This document shows positions 7,959 through 16,312 of a DNA stretch of 64,000 nucleotides, piece by piece. This DNA comes from Arthrobacter sp. ISL-95 (GTDB lineage: Bacteria > Actinomycetota > Actinomycetes > Actinomycetales > Micrococcaceae): assembly GCF_018613695.1 (NCBI RefSeq), contig NZ_JAGGPR010000003.1, positions 1 to 64,000 on the forward strand, read 5' to 3'. A program made the translations under genes and the position numbers. The notes below the pieces were generated by a model. That model did no database searches and had not been told where the DNA came from. It was given only the letters and a program-made list of their open reading frames with translations. Within the stretch, counting starts at the first letter, position 1. Every line of letters begins with the position of its first letter.

Positions 7959-10583
7959 GTGAAGGCTATTCGAAGGTTTACAGTCCGTACCGTCCTCCCC
8001 GAGCCCATCAGGCCCCTGGCCCGTCTGGCGACGAATTTGCGCTGGTCCTGGCACCGGCCCACACGGGAACTTTTTGCGAGCCTGAATCCGGCTCTCTGGG
8101 AGGCGTCACAGCACGACCCCATAGCCCTTTTGGGTTCCATCAGCCGCGAACAGCTGCAGGATCTGGCCAACAATGGCGAGGTGGTGGAACGCGTTCAGCA
8201 CGCCGCCGCTGATCTGGACCGCTACCTCAGCGAACCGCGCTGGTACCAGGAGCTCAACGAGGACGCTCCAGCCTGCATCGCGTACTTCTCACCCGAATTC
8301 GGCATCACGGAAGTACTACCTCAGTACTCCGGCGGCCTCGGCATCCTCGCCGGTGACCACCTCAAAGCCGCCTCGGACCTCGGCGTGCCGCTGATTGGCG
8401 TCGGACTCCTGTACCAGGCCGGATACTTCAAACAGTCCCTCTCCCGGGACGCCTGGCAGCAGGAAACCTACCCTGTACTGGACCCGGACGGCCTCCCCCT
8501 GACGCTCCTTCGCCACCCGGCGAAGGACGGCGGCCAAGGCAAGCCCGTCCACATCTCCCTTCCGCTGCCCAACGGACGCGAGCTTCACGCCCATGTGTGG
8601 CGCGCCGACGTCGGACGTGTTCCGTTGCTGCTGCTGGACTCCAACGTTCCCTCCAACGACGAAGCCGCGCGCGGCATCACTGACCGCCTGTACGGCGGCG
8701 GCGGCGACCACCGGCTCCAGCAGGAACTCCTCCTGGGCATGGGCGGCGTCAAGGCGCTGCGCGTCTACCAGGAGCTCACCGGCACCCCCGCGCCGGAAGT
8801 GTTCCACACCAACGAAGGCCACGCAGGGTTCCTGGGAATTGAACGCATCCAGGAGGCGATGTCCGACCCCAACGAGCCCCTCAGCTGGGACGAAGCCCTC
8901 GCCGCCGGCCGCGCTTCCACCGTCTTCACCACGCACACGCCCGTCCCCGCCGGGATCGACCGCTTTGAAACCGTGCAGATCAAGCACTTCTTCGAAGCCG
9001 GCCTGGCACCTGCCGTGCCTACCGAACGCATCCTGGAACTCGGCCGCGAAAACTTCGACGGCGGCAACCCCTCTGTGTTCAATATGGCAGTGATGGGCCT
9101 TCGCCTGGCACAACGCGCCAACGGTGTGGCCAAGCTGCACGGTGTGGTGTCCCGCGAAATGTTCGCCGGGCTCTGGCCAGGATTCGACCACTCCGAAATT
9201 CCCATCACCTCCGTTACCAACGGCGTCCACGTGCCCACATGGGTGGATCCCCGGATCTCCGCCCTCGCACGGAACCAGTTCGGCGCGGAAGCCGAAGCAA
9301 TGGGACGCTGGGATCTGGCCTACAACGTCAGCGACGAAGACGTCTGGGCACTCCGCCGGGAGCTCCGCGCCCAACTCATCGACGACGTCCGACGCCGGCT
9401 CCGCGCCTCCTGGAAGAAGCGCGGCGCTGCCGACGCCGAACTCGGCTGGACCGACTCCGTCCTGGACCCGGACGTCCTCACCATCGGATTCGCTCGGCGC
9501 GTACCCACCTACAAGCGGCTCACCCTCATGCTGCGCGATCCCGCACGGTTGAAGGCCCTGCTCCTGGATCCCAAACACCCCATCCAGCTGGTCATCGCAG
9601 GCAAGTCTCACCCCGCAGACGACGCCGGCAAGAAAATGATCCAAGACCTGGTCAAGTTCACCGACGACCCCCAGGTCCGGCACAGGATCGTGTTCTTGCC
9701 CAACTACGACATCGCCATGGCACGGACCCTGTTCCCCGGCTGCGACGTCTGGCTCAACAACCCGCTCCGCCCGCTCGAAGCCTGCGGCACGTCCGGCATG
9801 AAAGCCGCCATCAACGGCTCGCTCAACCTTTCCGTCCTGGACGGCTGGTGGGACGAAATGTACGACGGCGAAAACGGCTGGGCAATCCCCACAGCCAACA
9901 ACAACGCATCCTCCGAGGAACGCGACGACATTGAGGCCTCAGCCCTCTACGAGCTCCTGGAAACACAGGTGGCGCCGCGCTTCTACGGAACCACCGTTGC
10001 CCAAGGCGCCGGTGCGGCAGGACCATCCGAATCCAGCCGCGAGACCGTGCCCACCCATTGGGTGTCCATGATCAAGCACACGTTGGCCAACCTCGGCCCG
10101 GCAGTCTCGGCAGAACGCATGCTCCACGACTACGTCAACAACCTCTACTGCCCGGCCGCTGTATCCGGGCGCAGGGCCGTGGCCGAAGCCTTCAAGGAAG
10201 CCAAGGAACTCGCGGCCTGGACCACCAAGGTACGGAGTGCCTGGCCCGAGGTTGTGGTGGAACACGTAGACTCCGTGGGCGTCTCCGAGGAACCCCAGGT
10301 AGGTGACGCGCTCCAAGTCAACGCCTATGTGGCCCTCAACAACCTGACACCCGACGACGTCTCCGTGGAGGTAGCCTTTGGACGCGCCGAGGACACCGAC
10401 GAGCTCGAGGACGTGGTGGTAGCCGAACTGGACTCCCTCGAGGACCTCGGCGGCGGACGCCACCTGTTCAGCGGCTCCGTGGTCATCAACCGATCCGGCT
10501 CCTTCGGCTACACGGTCCGAGTGTTCCCGAAGCACTCAGCGTTGGCATCCAAAGCTGAGTTGGGGTTGATCGCGAACGCCTAA
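7959..10583 (+). CDS. glgP: alpha-glucan (glycogen/maltodextrin) phosphorylase
   Basis: This roughly 874-residue GT35 enzyme releases glucose 1-phosphate from storage glucan. The N-terminal LATNLRWSWHRPT block is the actinobacterial-type phosphorylase extension. YFSPEFGITEVLPQYSGGLG, HTNEGHAGF and the pyridoxal-phosphate lysine region EACGTSGMKAAINGSLN are clear. GTG at 7959 gives the usual MKAIRRF start; GTG at 7950 is possible and neither has a strong ribosome binding site. It is transcribed away from glgE, which puts glucan synthesis and breakdown on either side of one regulatory region. Confidence 0.93.
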   Translation: MKAIRRFTVRTVLPEPIRPLARLATNLRWSWHRPTRELFASLNPALWEASQHDPIALLGSISREQLQDLANNGEVVERVQHAAADLDRYLSEPRWYQELNEDAPACIAYFSPEFGITEVLPQYSGGLGILAGDHLKAASDLGVPLIGVGLLYQAGYFKQSLSRDAWQQETYPVLDPDGLPLTLLRHPAKDGGQGKPVHISLPLPNGRELHAHVWRADVGRVPLLLLDSNVPSNDEAARGITDRLYGGGGDHRLQQELLLGMGGVKALRVYQELTGTPAPEVFHTNEGHAGFLGIERIQEAMSDPNEPLSWDEALAAGRASTVFTTHTPVPAGIDRFETVQIKHFFEAGLAPAVPTERILELGRENFDGGNPSVFNMAVMGLRLAQRANGVAKLHGVVSREMFAGLWPGFDHSEIPITSVTNGVHVPTWVDPRISALARNQFGAEAEAMGRWDLAYNVSDEDVWALRRELRAQLIDDVRRRLRASWKKRGAADAELGWTDSVLDPDVLTIGFARRVPTYKRLTLMLRDPARLKALLLDPKHPIQLVIAGKSHPADDAGKKMIQDLVKFTDDPQVRHRIVFLPNYDIAMARTLFPGCDVWLNNPLRPLEACGTSGMKAAINGSLNLSVLDGWWDEMYDGENGWAIPTANNNASSEERDDIEASALYELLETQVAPRFYGTTVAQGAGAAGPSESSRETVPTHWVSMIKHTLANLGPAVSAERMLHDYVNNLYCPAAVSGRRAVAEAFKEAKELAAWTTKVRSAWPEVVVEHVDSVGVSEEPQVGDALQVNAYVALNNLTPDDVSVEVAFGRAEDTDELEDVVVAELDSLEDLGGGRHLFSGSVVINRSGSFGYTVRVFPKHSALASKAELGLIANA

Positions 10584-10828
10584 GCTTGAGTCCCAATCGG
10601 GTGACCGTAACCCTCTGCGCGTAGCCCACCGTCCCCCTAGCCTCGCAAGCTCGGCCAGGGAACCCTGACGGTGTGGGCCCACTTTGCGCTTTGACGCGCG
10701 CTCCGGGTCACGGTCACTCGTTTGGCTTTGGCTTTGGCTGCCGTGCGGTGCGGCCCGTCCAGCCTTGTGGCGCACCCGCCATTTCGGGTTGTCTAAGTTC
10801 CGCTGAAGAAGGCGGTGGTCTTTCTTGT

Positions 10829-11188
10829 TTAGTTTTGGAAGACGGCGATGACTGTGAGGTCGCGGCCGGCGTAGCTCTCTGCGTCTTGGAGGATTTCGCA
10901 GACTACTCCGAAGGAACGGTCAGTGCGGTAGGCCGCCGGGACCTGCCAGATCATGGTGACCGGGCTGCCGTCGTCCTCTGAGAGGGCGTCGGCGTAATCA
11001 TGCAGGGAGTCGTTGAGGGCGTCAAGGTTAACGCCGTAGTATTCGGGGAAGTCGAGGACCTGGCCGAAGACCTCAAGAACCGCCTGCCTAGTGGTTGCCG
11101 GTGGGACCAAGAGGGCACGACGGCCTGCGTCCGAGATCTGCTCCTGCAGTTCTTCCAGGGTCCAGGTGTCTGCGGAATAGATCTTCAT
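10829..11188 (-). CDS. barstar-family ribonuclease inhibitor
   Basis: This acidic protein of 119 residues resembles barstar (barstar-like family). It keeps the region DFPEYYGVNLDALNDSLHDY, which in barstar contains the helix that blocks the RNase active site, and the terminal strand DLTVIAVFQN. There is no signal peptide, so it should stay in the cytoplasm. It starts six bases after the stop of the secreted RNase gene upstream, so the pair is almost certainly one operon. Its role is to protect the producer from RNase that has not yet been exported. Confidence 0.88.
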   Translation of the reverse strand: MKIYSADTWTLEELQEQISDAGRRALLVPPATTRQAVLEVFGQVLDFPEYYGVNLDALNDSLHDYADALSEDDGSPVTMIWQVPAAYRTDRSFGVVCEILQDAESYAGRDLTVIAVFQN

Positions 11189-11194
11189 GGGCTC

Positions 11195-11668
11195 CTACTT
11201 GTCTTCGACGATGAATTTGAACGAGTCGTAATGGTCCGGGGTGTAGTACTTGGCGGAGTCCTTGCCCACAATGATCCTCCGCGCGCCACGGTCCGACTCC
11301 CCTGGTGTGGGCACGGTGTATTCCTTGTAGAAACCACCGGACTTCTTAGGCAGCAAGCCCTCGAAGTTGCCGAAGTTCACGCCGTCACGGTCGTAGGGGT
11401 ATGGGCCGCCCTTGGCGATCAGGACTAGGGTTTGTCGGGCTTCCTTGGGTAGCTGCGAAGCGTTGATAGTGGGCAGCGTGGAAGGGTTGGCGGCGGATGG
11501 GTTCGATGCCGCGGTGCTGACTGCCGCCGGTGACGTCGCAGCGGAGCCGGGCTCCGGCGTCGTGGTTTGCGCCGTCAGCGCTCCCCCGCCAACCATGGCA
11601 ACCACCAGCACGACGACGGCGATCACCAGACCCGCGAATGCCACCAGTTTGCTGCGGCTGCGGTTCAT
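11195..11668 (-). CDS. secreted guanyl-specific ribonuclease (RNase Sa/barnase type)
   Basis: The 157-residue product has a short basic start, one hydrophobic signal or anchor segment (about 8-30), a Ser/Thr/Pro/Ala-rich linker, and an N1/T1-type RNase domain from about residue 65. The catalytic set is visible: Glu in YKEYTVPTPG, Arg in RGARRIIVG and His in YTPDHYDSF, plus NFEGLLP for base recognition. Start is ATG at 11668 with AGGGAG upstream; an in-frame earlier start at 11836 would run into glgX and add an unlikely leader. The adjacent barstar gene supports an RNase function. Confidence 0.88.
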   Translation of the reverse strand: MNRSRSKLVAFAGLVIAVVVLVVAMVGGGALTAQTTTPEPGSAATSPAAVSTAASNPSAANPSTLPTINASQLPKEARQTLVLIAKGGPYPYDRDGVNFGNFEGLLPKKSGGFYKEYTVPTPGESDRGARRIIVGKDSAKYYTPDHYDSFKFIVEDK

Positions 11669-11708
11669 GCGGAAAAACTCCCTGTGTGCTTGACGCTGTT
11701 CGTGGCGA

Positions 11709-13823
11709 CTACGTGCGGTAGATGTTGATGGTGTTGGCTTGCAGGATATCCCGCTCGCCGGATGCCACCAACGCGCCCTTCCTGCGCTCATGCAACACAG
11801 AGGTGGTGAAGCGAAGTTCAAACATGCGCTTTCCAATTCCCGAGTCGCTCAAGATCTCGGGCAGGACCATCTTGACGTCCTGGTTGCTGCCGTTCACCGA
11901 GATCAAGCCACGGATCTCACTGTCCTCGTGACCCATCAAGAGCTGGACGGACCGGACATTGGGATCGTTCCAGCGCGCCGGGGTCATCCGTTTTCCCTTG
12001 TCATCAAACCACTGCAGGCTGGAATCGTTCGCGCTGCCGGGGAAGCTCTCAGGCTGATGCCTCAGGAACCACCGGCGCAGCCTCACCAATTCACGCGTAG
12101 TCCTGAACATGGCGTTGGCTTCCTGTGTCCGGCTCCAATCAAGCCAGGCCGTGGGATTGTCCTGGCAGTAGGCGTTGTTGTTGCCCTGTTGCGTGCGCCC
12201 GATCTCGTCGCCGGCAGTGATCATGGGAACGCCAAAGGACAGGAGCAGGGTGGCCATCAGGTTGCGGACGGACAGTGCGCGGGAGGCCACAATGGCCTCG
12301 TTCTCGCTCCTGCCCTCTACACCGTGGTTATAGCTGCGGTTGTCTCCGTGGCCGTCACGGTTCTGCTCACCGTTGGCCTCATTGTGCTTACGGTCGTAAC
12401 TGACCAAATCCTTGAGGGTGAAGCCGTCATGGGCGGTGATGAAGTTGACGCTGGCCAGGCGGGTGCGTCCCGAGGATGCGAAGAGATTGGCGGAGCCCGC
12501 CATGAGCTCAGCCAAGGACGCAACAGAGCCGCCTTGGCCACCGGACTCCATGGCAGCCCGGTCCGAGAGCCAGAAGCTCCGGACGCCGTCGCGGAAGTGG
12601 TCATTCCAGTCCGACCATCCCTGCGGGAAACGCCCCGTCTGCCAGCCACCATAGCCAACATCCCAAGGTTCGGCGATCAACTTGACCGCGGAGAGCACCG
12701 GGTCCTCGGCAATCGCCTGCAGGAACGGGTGCTGAGGATCAAAAGTGTTGCTGGCGTCGCGGCACAGCGTCACTGCGAGGTCGAAACGGAACCCGTCCAC
12801 GTGGAAGTCATTCACCCAGTACCGCAGGGAATCCAGCGCCAGATCCACCACCACAGGATCACTGAAATCCAGGGTATTGCCGCACCCGGTGGTATCCAGG
12901 TAGCGGCCGTGGGCATCGTGCCGGTAGTAACGGTTCTCGGCCAAACCGCGGAAGCTCAGTGGCGGTCCGTCAGGCCCGGCTTCAGCGGTGTGGTTGTACA
13001 CGACGTCAAGGATGACTTCGATCCCTGCCGCATGCAGCAGTTTGATCATGCCCTTGAGCTCATCCTGCACCGCATGGGGACCCGCATTTCGGGCCGCCTC
13101 TGTGGCGTAGTCGGCGTGGGGAGCAAAGAAGGCGGCCGTGTTGTAGCCCCAGTAATTGGTCATTCCCAGGTCTTGGAGATGGGACTCATCCAGGTGGAAA
13201 TGAATGGGCAGCAACTGAACAGCGGTGATGCCGAGTTCAGTGAGGTGCTGGATCATCACAGGGTGCGCCATGCCTGCGTACGTGCCTCGGAGGTGCTCCG
13301 GGATATCCGGGTGGAGCATCGTCTGCCCGCGGACGTGCGCTTCATAGATCACCGAGGTACGCATGGGCGTTCGGGGCGGAAGATCGTCGCCCCAGTCAAA
13401 ACCTGTATCCACGTGGACACTGGTGAGGAACTCCCCCCGCTGGTCCACGGCGCGGCCGTAAGGATCGAGCAGCAGCGGCTGGCCGCCGTCGTCGTCCAGG
13501 TCCAAAGCCGGGATGGACAGCGGAAGGCCGCCCTCGCCGGGGGCAGCGCGGAAACCGTAGCGAGTGCCGGGCGGCATGCCGCTGACAATGCCGCAGTGGA
13601 CGCCGTCCTCGACGCTGGACAAAATGTGGGACTGCCAAGCTTCGCCCGGTGCTTGGAACACCACCTCCACCCGATCCAGATCCGGCGCGAAAACGGCCAC
13701 GTTCACCGAATTGTTCGGGGTGGTTTGGGCGTCGAAGACTCCGGGCTGGGGCGTGCTCAGTCCGAGGGGCCTGGGCTGCGACGCATCCAAGGCAGTTGCT
13801 GTGTCAAAAATCGGCATAACCAT
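11709..13823 (-). CDS. glgX: glycogen debranching enzyme (isoamylase type)
   Basis: This GH13_11 enzyme of about 704 residues cleaves alpha-1,6 branches of glycogen after phosphorylase trimming. It has an N-terminal CBM48-like region with NNSVNVAVFAPDLDRVEVVF, then YEAHVRGQT, EVILDVVYNHTAEAG, GFRFDLAVTL (nucleophile), LIAEPWDVG (acid) and FITAHDGFTLKDLVSYD. Possible starts are GTG 13844, ATG 13823 and ATG 13817; I chose 13823 without a decisive ribosome binding site. The RNase gene begins 40 bases after its stop on the same strand. It works with GlgP, encoded 1.1 kb away on the other strand. Confidence 0.93.
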   Translation of the reverse strand: MVMPIFDTATALDASQPRPLGLSTPQPGVFDAQTTPNNSVNVAVFAPDLDRVEVVFQAPGEAWQSHILSSVEDGVHCGIVSGMPPGTRYGFRAAPGEGGLPLSIPALDLDDDGGQPLLLDPYGRAVDQRGEFLTSVHVDTGFDWGDDLPPRTPMRTSVIYEAHVRGQTMLHPDIPEHLRGTYAGMAHPVMIQHLTELGITAVQLLPIHFHLDESHLQDLGMTNYWGYNTAAFFAPHADYATEAARNAGPHAVQDELKGMIKLLHAAGIEVILDVVYNHTAEAGPDGPPLSFRGLAENRYYRHDAHGRYLDTTGCGNTLDFSDPVVVDLALDSLRYWVNDFHVDGFRFDLAVTLCRDASNTFDPQHPFLQAIAEDPVLSAVKLIAEPWDVGYGGWQTGRFPQGWSDWNDHFRDGVRSFWLSDRAAMESGGQGGSVASLAELMAGSANLFASSGRTRLASVNFITAHDGFTLKDLVSYDRKHNEANGEQNRDGHGDNRSYNHGVEGRSENEAIVASRALSVRNLMATLLLSFGVPMITAGDEIGRTQQGNNNAYCQDNPTAWLDWSRTQEANAMFRTTRELVRLRRWFLRHQPESFPGSANDSSLQWFDDKGKRMTPARWNDPNVRSVQLLMGHEDSEIRGLISVNGSNQDVKMVLPEILSDSGIGKRMFELRFTTSVLHERRKGALVASGERDILQANTINIYRT

Positions 13824-14063
13824 TGCTTGCAAGTTTAGTTCCACGCAAAGTATGTACCGCTCGAGCCCGCCATGTGACGACGTTCAGCGTTTCGATTTCA
13901 TTACTTGCCCCAAGATGGCGGGATTTGATCAGCCATTCACGTGCTGAAATGCCGCATGTGCGCGGTGCACGATTGAGTTGGAGGGTACCGATTGTGTCGC
14001 CTTGCTCTGCCTCCTTGTCGGTGGGATTGGCATACTGGGACGAAGACAACTGGAGGTTTTATC

Positions 14064-14873
14064 GTGCGTGTGGCACTTGCCCAAGTCATCACCGGCCGGG
14101 ATCTGGCCGATAACTTGCGACTCCTTGAGGAGAACGCCCGCCTGGCCAAGGACGGCGGCGCCGAGTTGGTGGTCTTCCCTGAAGCGATGATGCGCGCGTT
14201 CGGAAACTCGCTGCTGGACATCGCCGAGCCCTTGAATGGGCCTTGGGCCAGCCGGGTACGGTCCCTCGCCGAGGAACTTCAGCTGGTGATCGTGGCCGGC
14301 ATGTTCACCCCGGGCACTCCCTCAGACTCCGGCTCCCCACGGGTGCGCAACACGCTTCTGGCCACCGGACCGGGCGTGGATACGAGCTACGACAAGATAC
14401 ACCTCTTTGACGCGTTCGGCTTCGCGGAATCGGACACCGTTGAGGCTGGCACAGATCCGGTAACGTTCGACGCCGGTGGACTCACCTTTGGTTTGGCCAC
14501 ATGCTACGACATCCGCTTCCCTGCCCTGTTCACTGCCAACGCCCAGCGGGGAGCTTCGGTGAACATCGTCTCTGCGTCGTGGGGATCAGGTCCGGGCAAA
14601 GCCGATCAGTGGCAACTCCTGGCCCGTGCCCGCGCCGTGGACACCACCACGTTCGTGCTCGCCTGCGGCCAAGGTGATCCAGCGACCCAAGGCATCGAGG
14701 CCAAAGGTGCCGCACCCACGGGCGTGGGGTACTCCGCCGTCGTATCTCCGTTCGGCCAAGTTCTTGATGCGCTCGAAGGCGAGCCGGGTCTCATTTTCTA
14801 CGAGCTGGACCCTACCGCCGTGGATAAAGCCCGCGCACAACTCCCTGTGCTGGCCAACCGCCGCGACTTCTAA
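14064..14873 (+). CDS. carbon-nitrogen hydrolase (nitrilase superfamily amidase)
   Basis: The 269-residue protein has the Glu-Lys-Cys triad of the nitrilase superfamily: Glu in LVVFPEAMM, Lys in YDKIHLFDAFGF and Cys in GLATCYDIRFPALF. The spacing and the DIRFPALF block match the branch that includes Nit1/Nit2-like and omega-amidase enzymes, so a small linear amide is a likely substrate, but the exact one cannot be told. GTG at 14064 follows GGAGG by seven bases, which fixes the start. The gene is divergent from glgX and convergent with rlmB. Confidence 0.88.
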   Translation: MRVALAQVITGRDLADNLRLLEENARLAKDGGAELVVFPEAMMRAFGNSLLDIAEPLNGPWASRVRSLAEELQLVIVAGMFTPGTPSDSGSPRVRNTLLATGPGVDTSYDKIHLFDAFGFAESDTVEAGTDPVTFDAGGLTFGLATCYDIRFPALFTANAQRGASVNIVSASWGSGPGKADQWQLLARARAVDTTTFVLACGQGDPATQGIEAKGAAPTGVGYSAVVSPFGQVLDALEGEPGLIFYELDPTAVDKARAQLPVLANRRDF

Positions 14874-14878
14874 CCCGC

Positions 14879-15066
14879 GCGCTCCCTCACATCCCAAGCC
14901 CTTCAAACCAGCGCTCCCTCGCATCCCGAGCCCGTCAGCGTCCGGCCCAAACCCGAGGGATGTGAGAGACCGTCCAGCCCAAACCCGAGGGATGTGAGAG
15001 ACCGTCCAGCCCAAACCCGAGGGATGTGAGAGACCGTCCGCCCCAAACCCGAGGGATGTGATAGAG
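14879..15066. repeat. 32-bp tandem repeats, two inverted-type plus four direct units
   Basis: Four direct units of 32 bp occupy 14939-14970, 14971-15002, 15003-15034 and 15035-15066. Units 2 and 3 are identical, unit 1 differs at one base, and the last unit is degenerate at both ends. Each carries the core GAGGGATGTGAGAGAC. Just before them, 14879-14910 and 14911-14942 also show a 32-bp period and contain the complementary core CTCACATCCC, so the RNA could fold back through a 10-bp stem (14886-14895 with 14957-14966). No coding potential is evident. Confidence 0.85.
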
Positions 15067-15112
15067 CGTGGCACTCCGGGCACACGAAAGGCGCCGCGGG
15101 GGCCATCCGGAA

Positions 15113-15145
15113 GCGTGCGTCTAAGCGAGGAACGAGCGAGCACGC
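15113..15145. repeat. dispersed structured element, copy 1
   Basis: A stem GCGTGC/GCACGC (15113-15118 with 15140-15145) encloses a conserved loop with GTCTAAG, GAGGAACGA and CGA. A near-identical loop with a different but still complementary stem occurs at 23912-23947. Inside the loop the bases flanking GAGGAACGA are C and G here but G and C in the other copy. It lies downstream of rlmB in a convergent intergenic region. Confidence 0.6.
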
Positions 15146-15152
15146 GGAGGAT

Positions 15153-15235
15153 GGCGCCTGCGGCGCCTTATCGAGGACTACTTTGATGGCGCTTGCGGCG
15201 CCTACGGGAGGATAACGGACGCGCCGCCGGCGCGT
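15153..15235. terminator. cluster of GC-rich hairpins after rlmB
   Basis: Three short palindromes follow each other: GGCGCC/GGCGCC (15153-15167), GGCGCT/GGCGCC (15188-15202) and a perfect 7-bp ACGCGCC/GGCGCGT hairpin (15219-15235) that starts five bases past the rlmB stop. The last could end rlmB transcription although no T run follows. The first two lie in similar short sequences, GATGGCGC(C/T)TGCGGCGCCT, which suggests local duplication. Confidence 0.45.
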
Positions 15236-15239
15236 AAGA

Positions 15240-16232
15240 CTACTTAGCGGCGCGCTGCCTCGACACTTCGTACAGCGAGATTCCGACGGCCATGGACGCA
15301 TTGAGCGACTCCATGGCGGAGTCGATCGGGATCGAAACGATTTGGTCGCAGTTTTCCCGGACGAGCCTACTGAGGCCCTTGCCTTCGGAGCCCACTACGA
15401 TGCACACAGGTTCGGTGGCAACGGTGAGGTCCGGCAGCGAGACATCGCCGTCGCCGTCCAAGCCAAGGACGTAGATGCCCATGTTCTTGAACTGCTTGAG
15501 CGCGTTGTTGAGGTTCGCAGCACGGGCAACCGGGACACGGACAGCGGCACCGGCACTGGTCTTCCACGCGGACGCGGTGACGCCCACGGAGCGACGCTCG
15601 GGGACGATCACGCCGTGGCCGCTGAAGGCAGATACGGAACGGATGATCGCACCGAGGTTGCGGGGGTCGGTGATGCCGTCCAGTGCTACGAAGATGGGGG
15701 CGTTGGAGATGTGCCCCTTCTTCCACTTTGCGAGGGTTGTCTCGGCGAGGTCGTAAGCGTCCTCGTACTCGTACGGCGGGATCTGAAGGACCAGCCCCTG
15801 GTGGACGGCGTCTTCGGTCATGCGGTCCAGCTCAGCCTTGCCGGTTTCCAGCAGAGGGATGCCGCGTTCGGCCGCGAGCTTGAGGGATTCCTTGACGCGA
15901 TCGTCCATCTCGATGCGGATGGCCACGTGCAGTGCCTTGGCGGGGATGCCGGCGCGGAGGGCTTCGACCACCGAGTTACGGCCGGTGACCAGCTCTTCCG
16001 TTGCACGGCCCTTGGGACCGGAGCGGGCGCCGGCGCCACCGGGACGGGTGCCCGGTCCGCGTTTGGCAGCCGAGCGCTCAGCCAGCTGCTTGTTCTTGTA
16101 TGCCTTGTGGTAGGTGCGTTCCTCCGCCTTGGGCGTGGGACCCTTGCCCTCCAGAGCCTTGCGGCCGTGGCCACCGGTTCCGGTGGTGGGGCCCTTCTTC
16201 TGCTTGACCGACCGGCGACCATTGTTGGCCAT
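15240..16232 (-). CDS. rlmB: 23S rRNA (guanosine-2'-O)-methyltransferase, TrmH/SpoU family
   Basis: This 330-residue SPOUT methyltransferase probably methylates a guanosine ribose in 23S rRNA. Residues 1-80 are a basic, Gly/Lys-rich disordered tail common in actinobacterial members. The substrate-binding domain starts at TEELVTGRNSVVEALRAG. The SPOUT motifs are ALDGITDPRNLGAIIRSV, PVCIVVGSEGKGLSRLV and IPIDSAMESLNASMAVGI. ATG at 16232 has AAGGA upstream. It lies 80 bases after cysS on the same strand, a widespread pairing. Confidence 0.92.
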   Translation of the reverse strand: MANNGRRSVKQKKGPTTGTGGHGRKALEGKGPTPKAEERTYHKAYKNKQLAERSAAKRGPGTRPGGAGARSGPKGRATEELVTGRNSVVEALRAGIPAKALHVAIRIEMDDRVKESLKLAAERGIPLLETGKAELDRMTEDAVHQGLVLQIPPYEYEDAYDLAETTLAKWKKGHISNAPIFVALDGITDPRNLGAIIRSVSAFSGHGVIVPERRSVGVTASAWKTSAGAAVRVPVARAANLNNALKQFKNMGIYVLGLDGDGDVSLPDLTVATEPVCIVVGSEGKGLSRLVRENCDQIVSIPIDSAMESLNASMAVGISLYEVSRQRAAK

Positions 16233-16312
16233 AAGATTCCATCCTTGATTTTGTGAGTAAGTCTGGAATCAAGTCTACTGACCCGATGCAATTCGGCTGC
16301 CGCGCCGGTTCG

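Noticed and set aside
8316..9683. 455-codon frame antisense to glgP
   Set aside because: Composition is that of a reverse-strand shadow (Gly/Val/His-rich) and GlgP motifs occupy the other strand.
11739..13838. 699-codon frame antisense to glgX
   Set aside because: It mirrors glgX almost end to end and has no family motif or ribosome binding site.
14879..15066. Short CRISPR array
   Set aside because: The 32-bp units are contiguous with no unique spacers and no cas genes are near.
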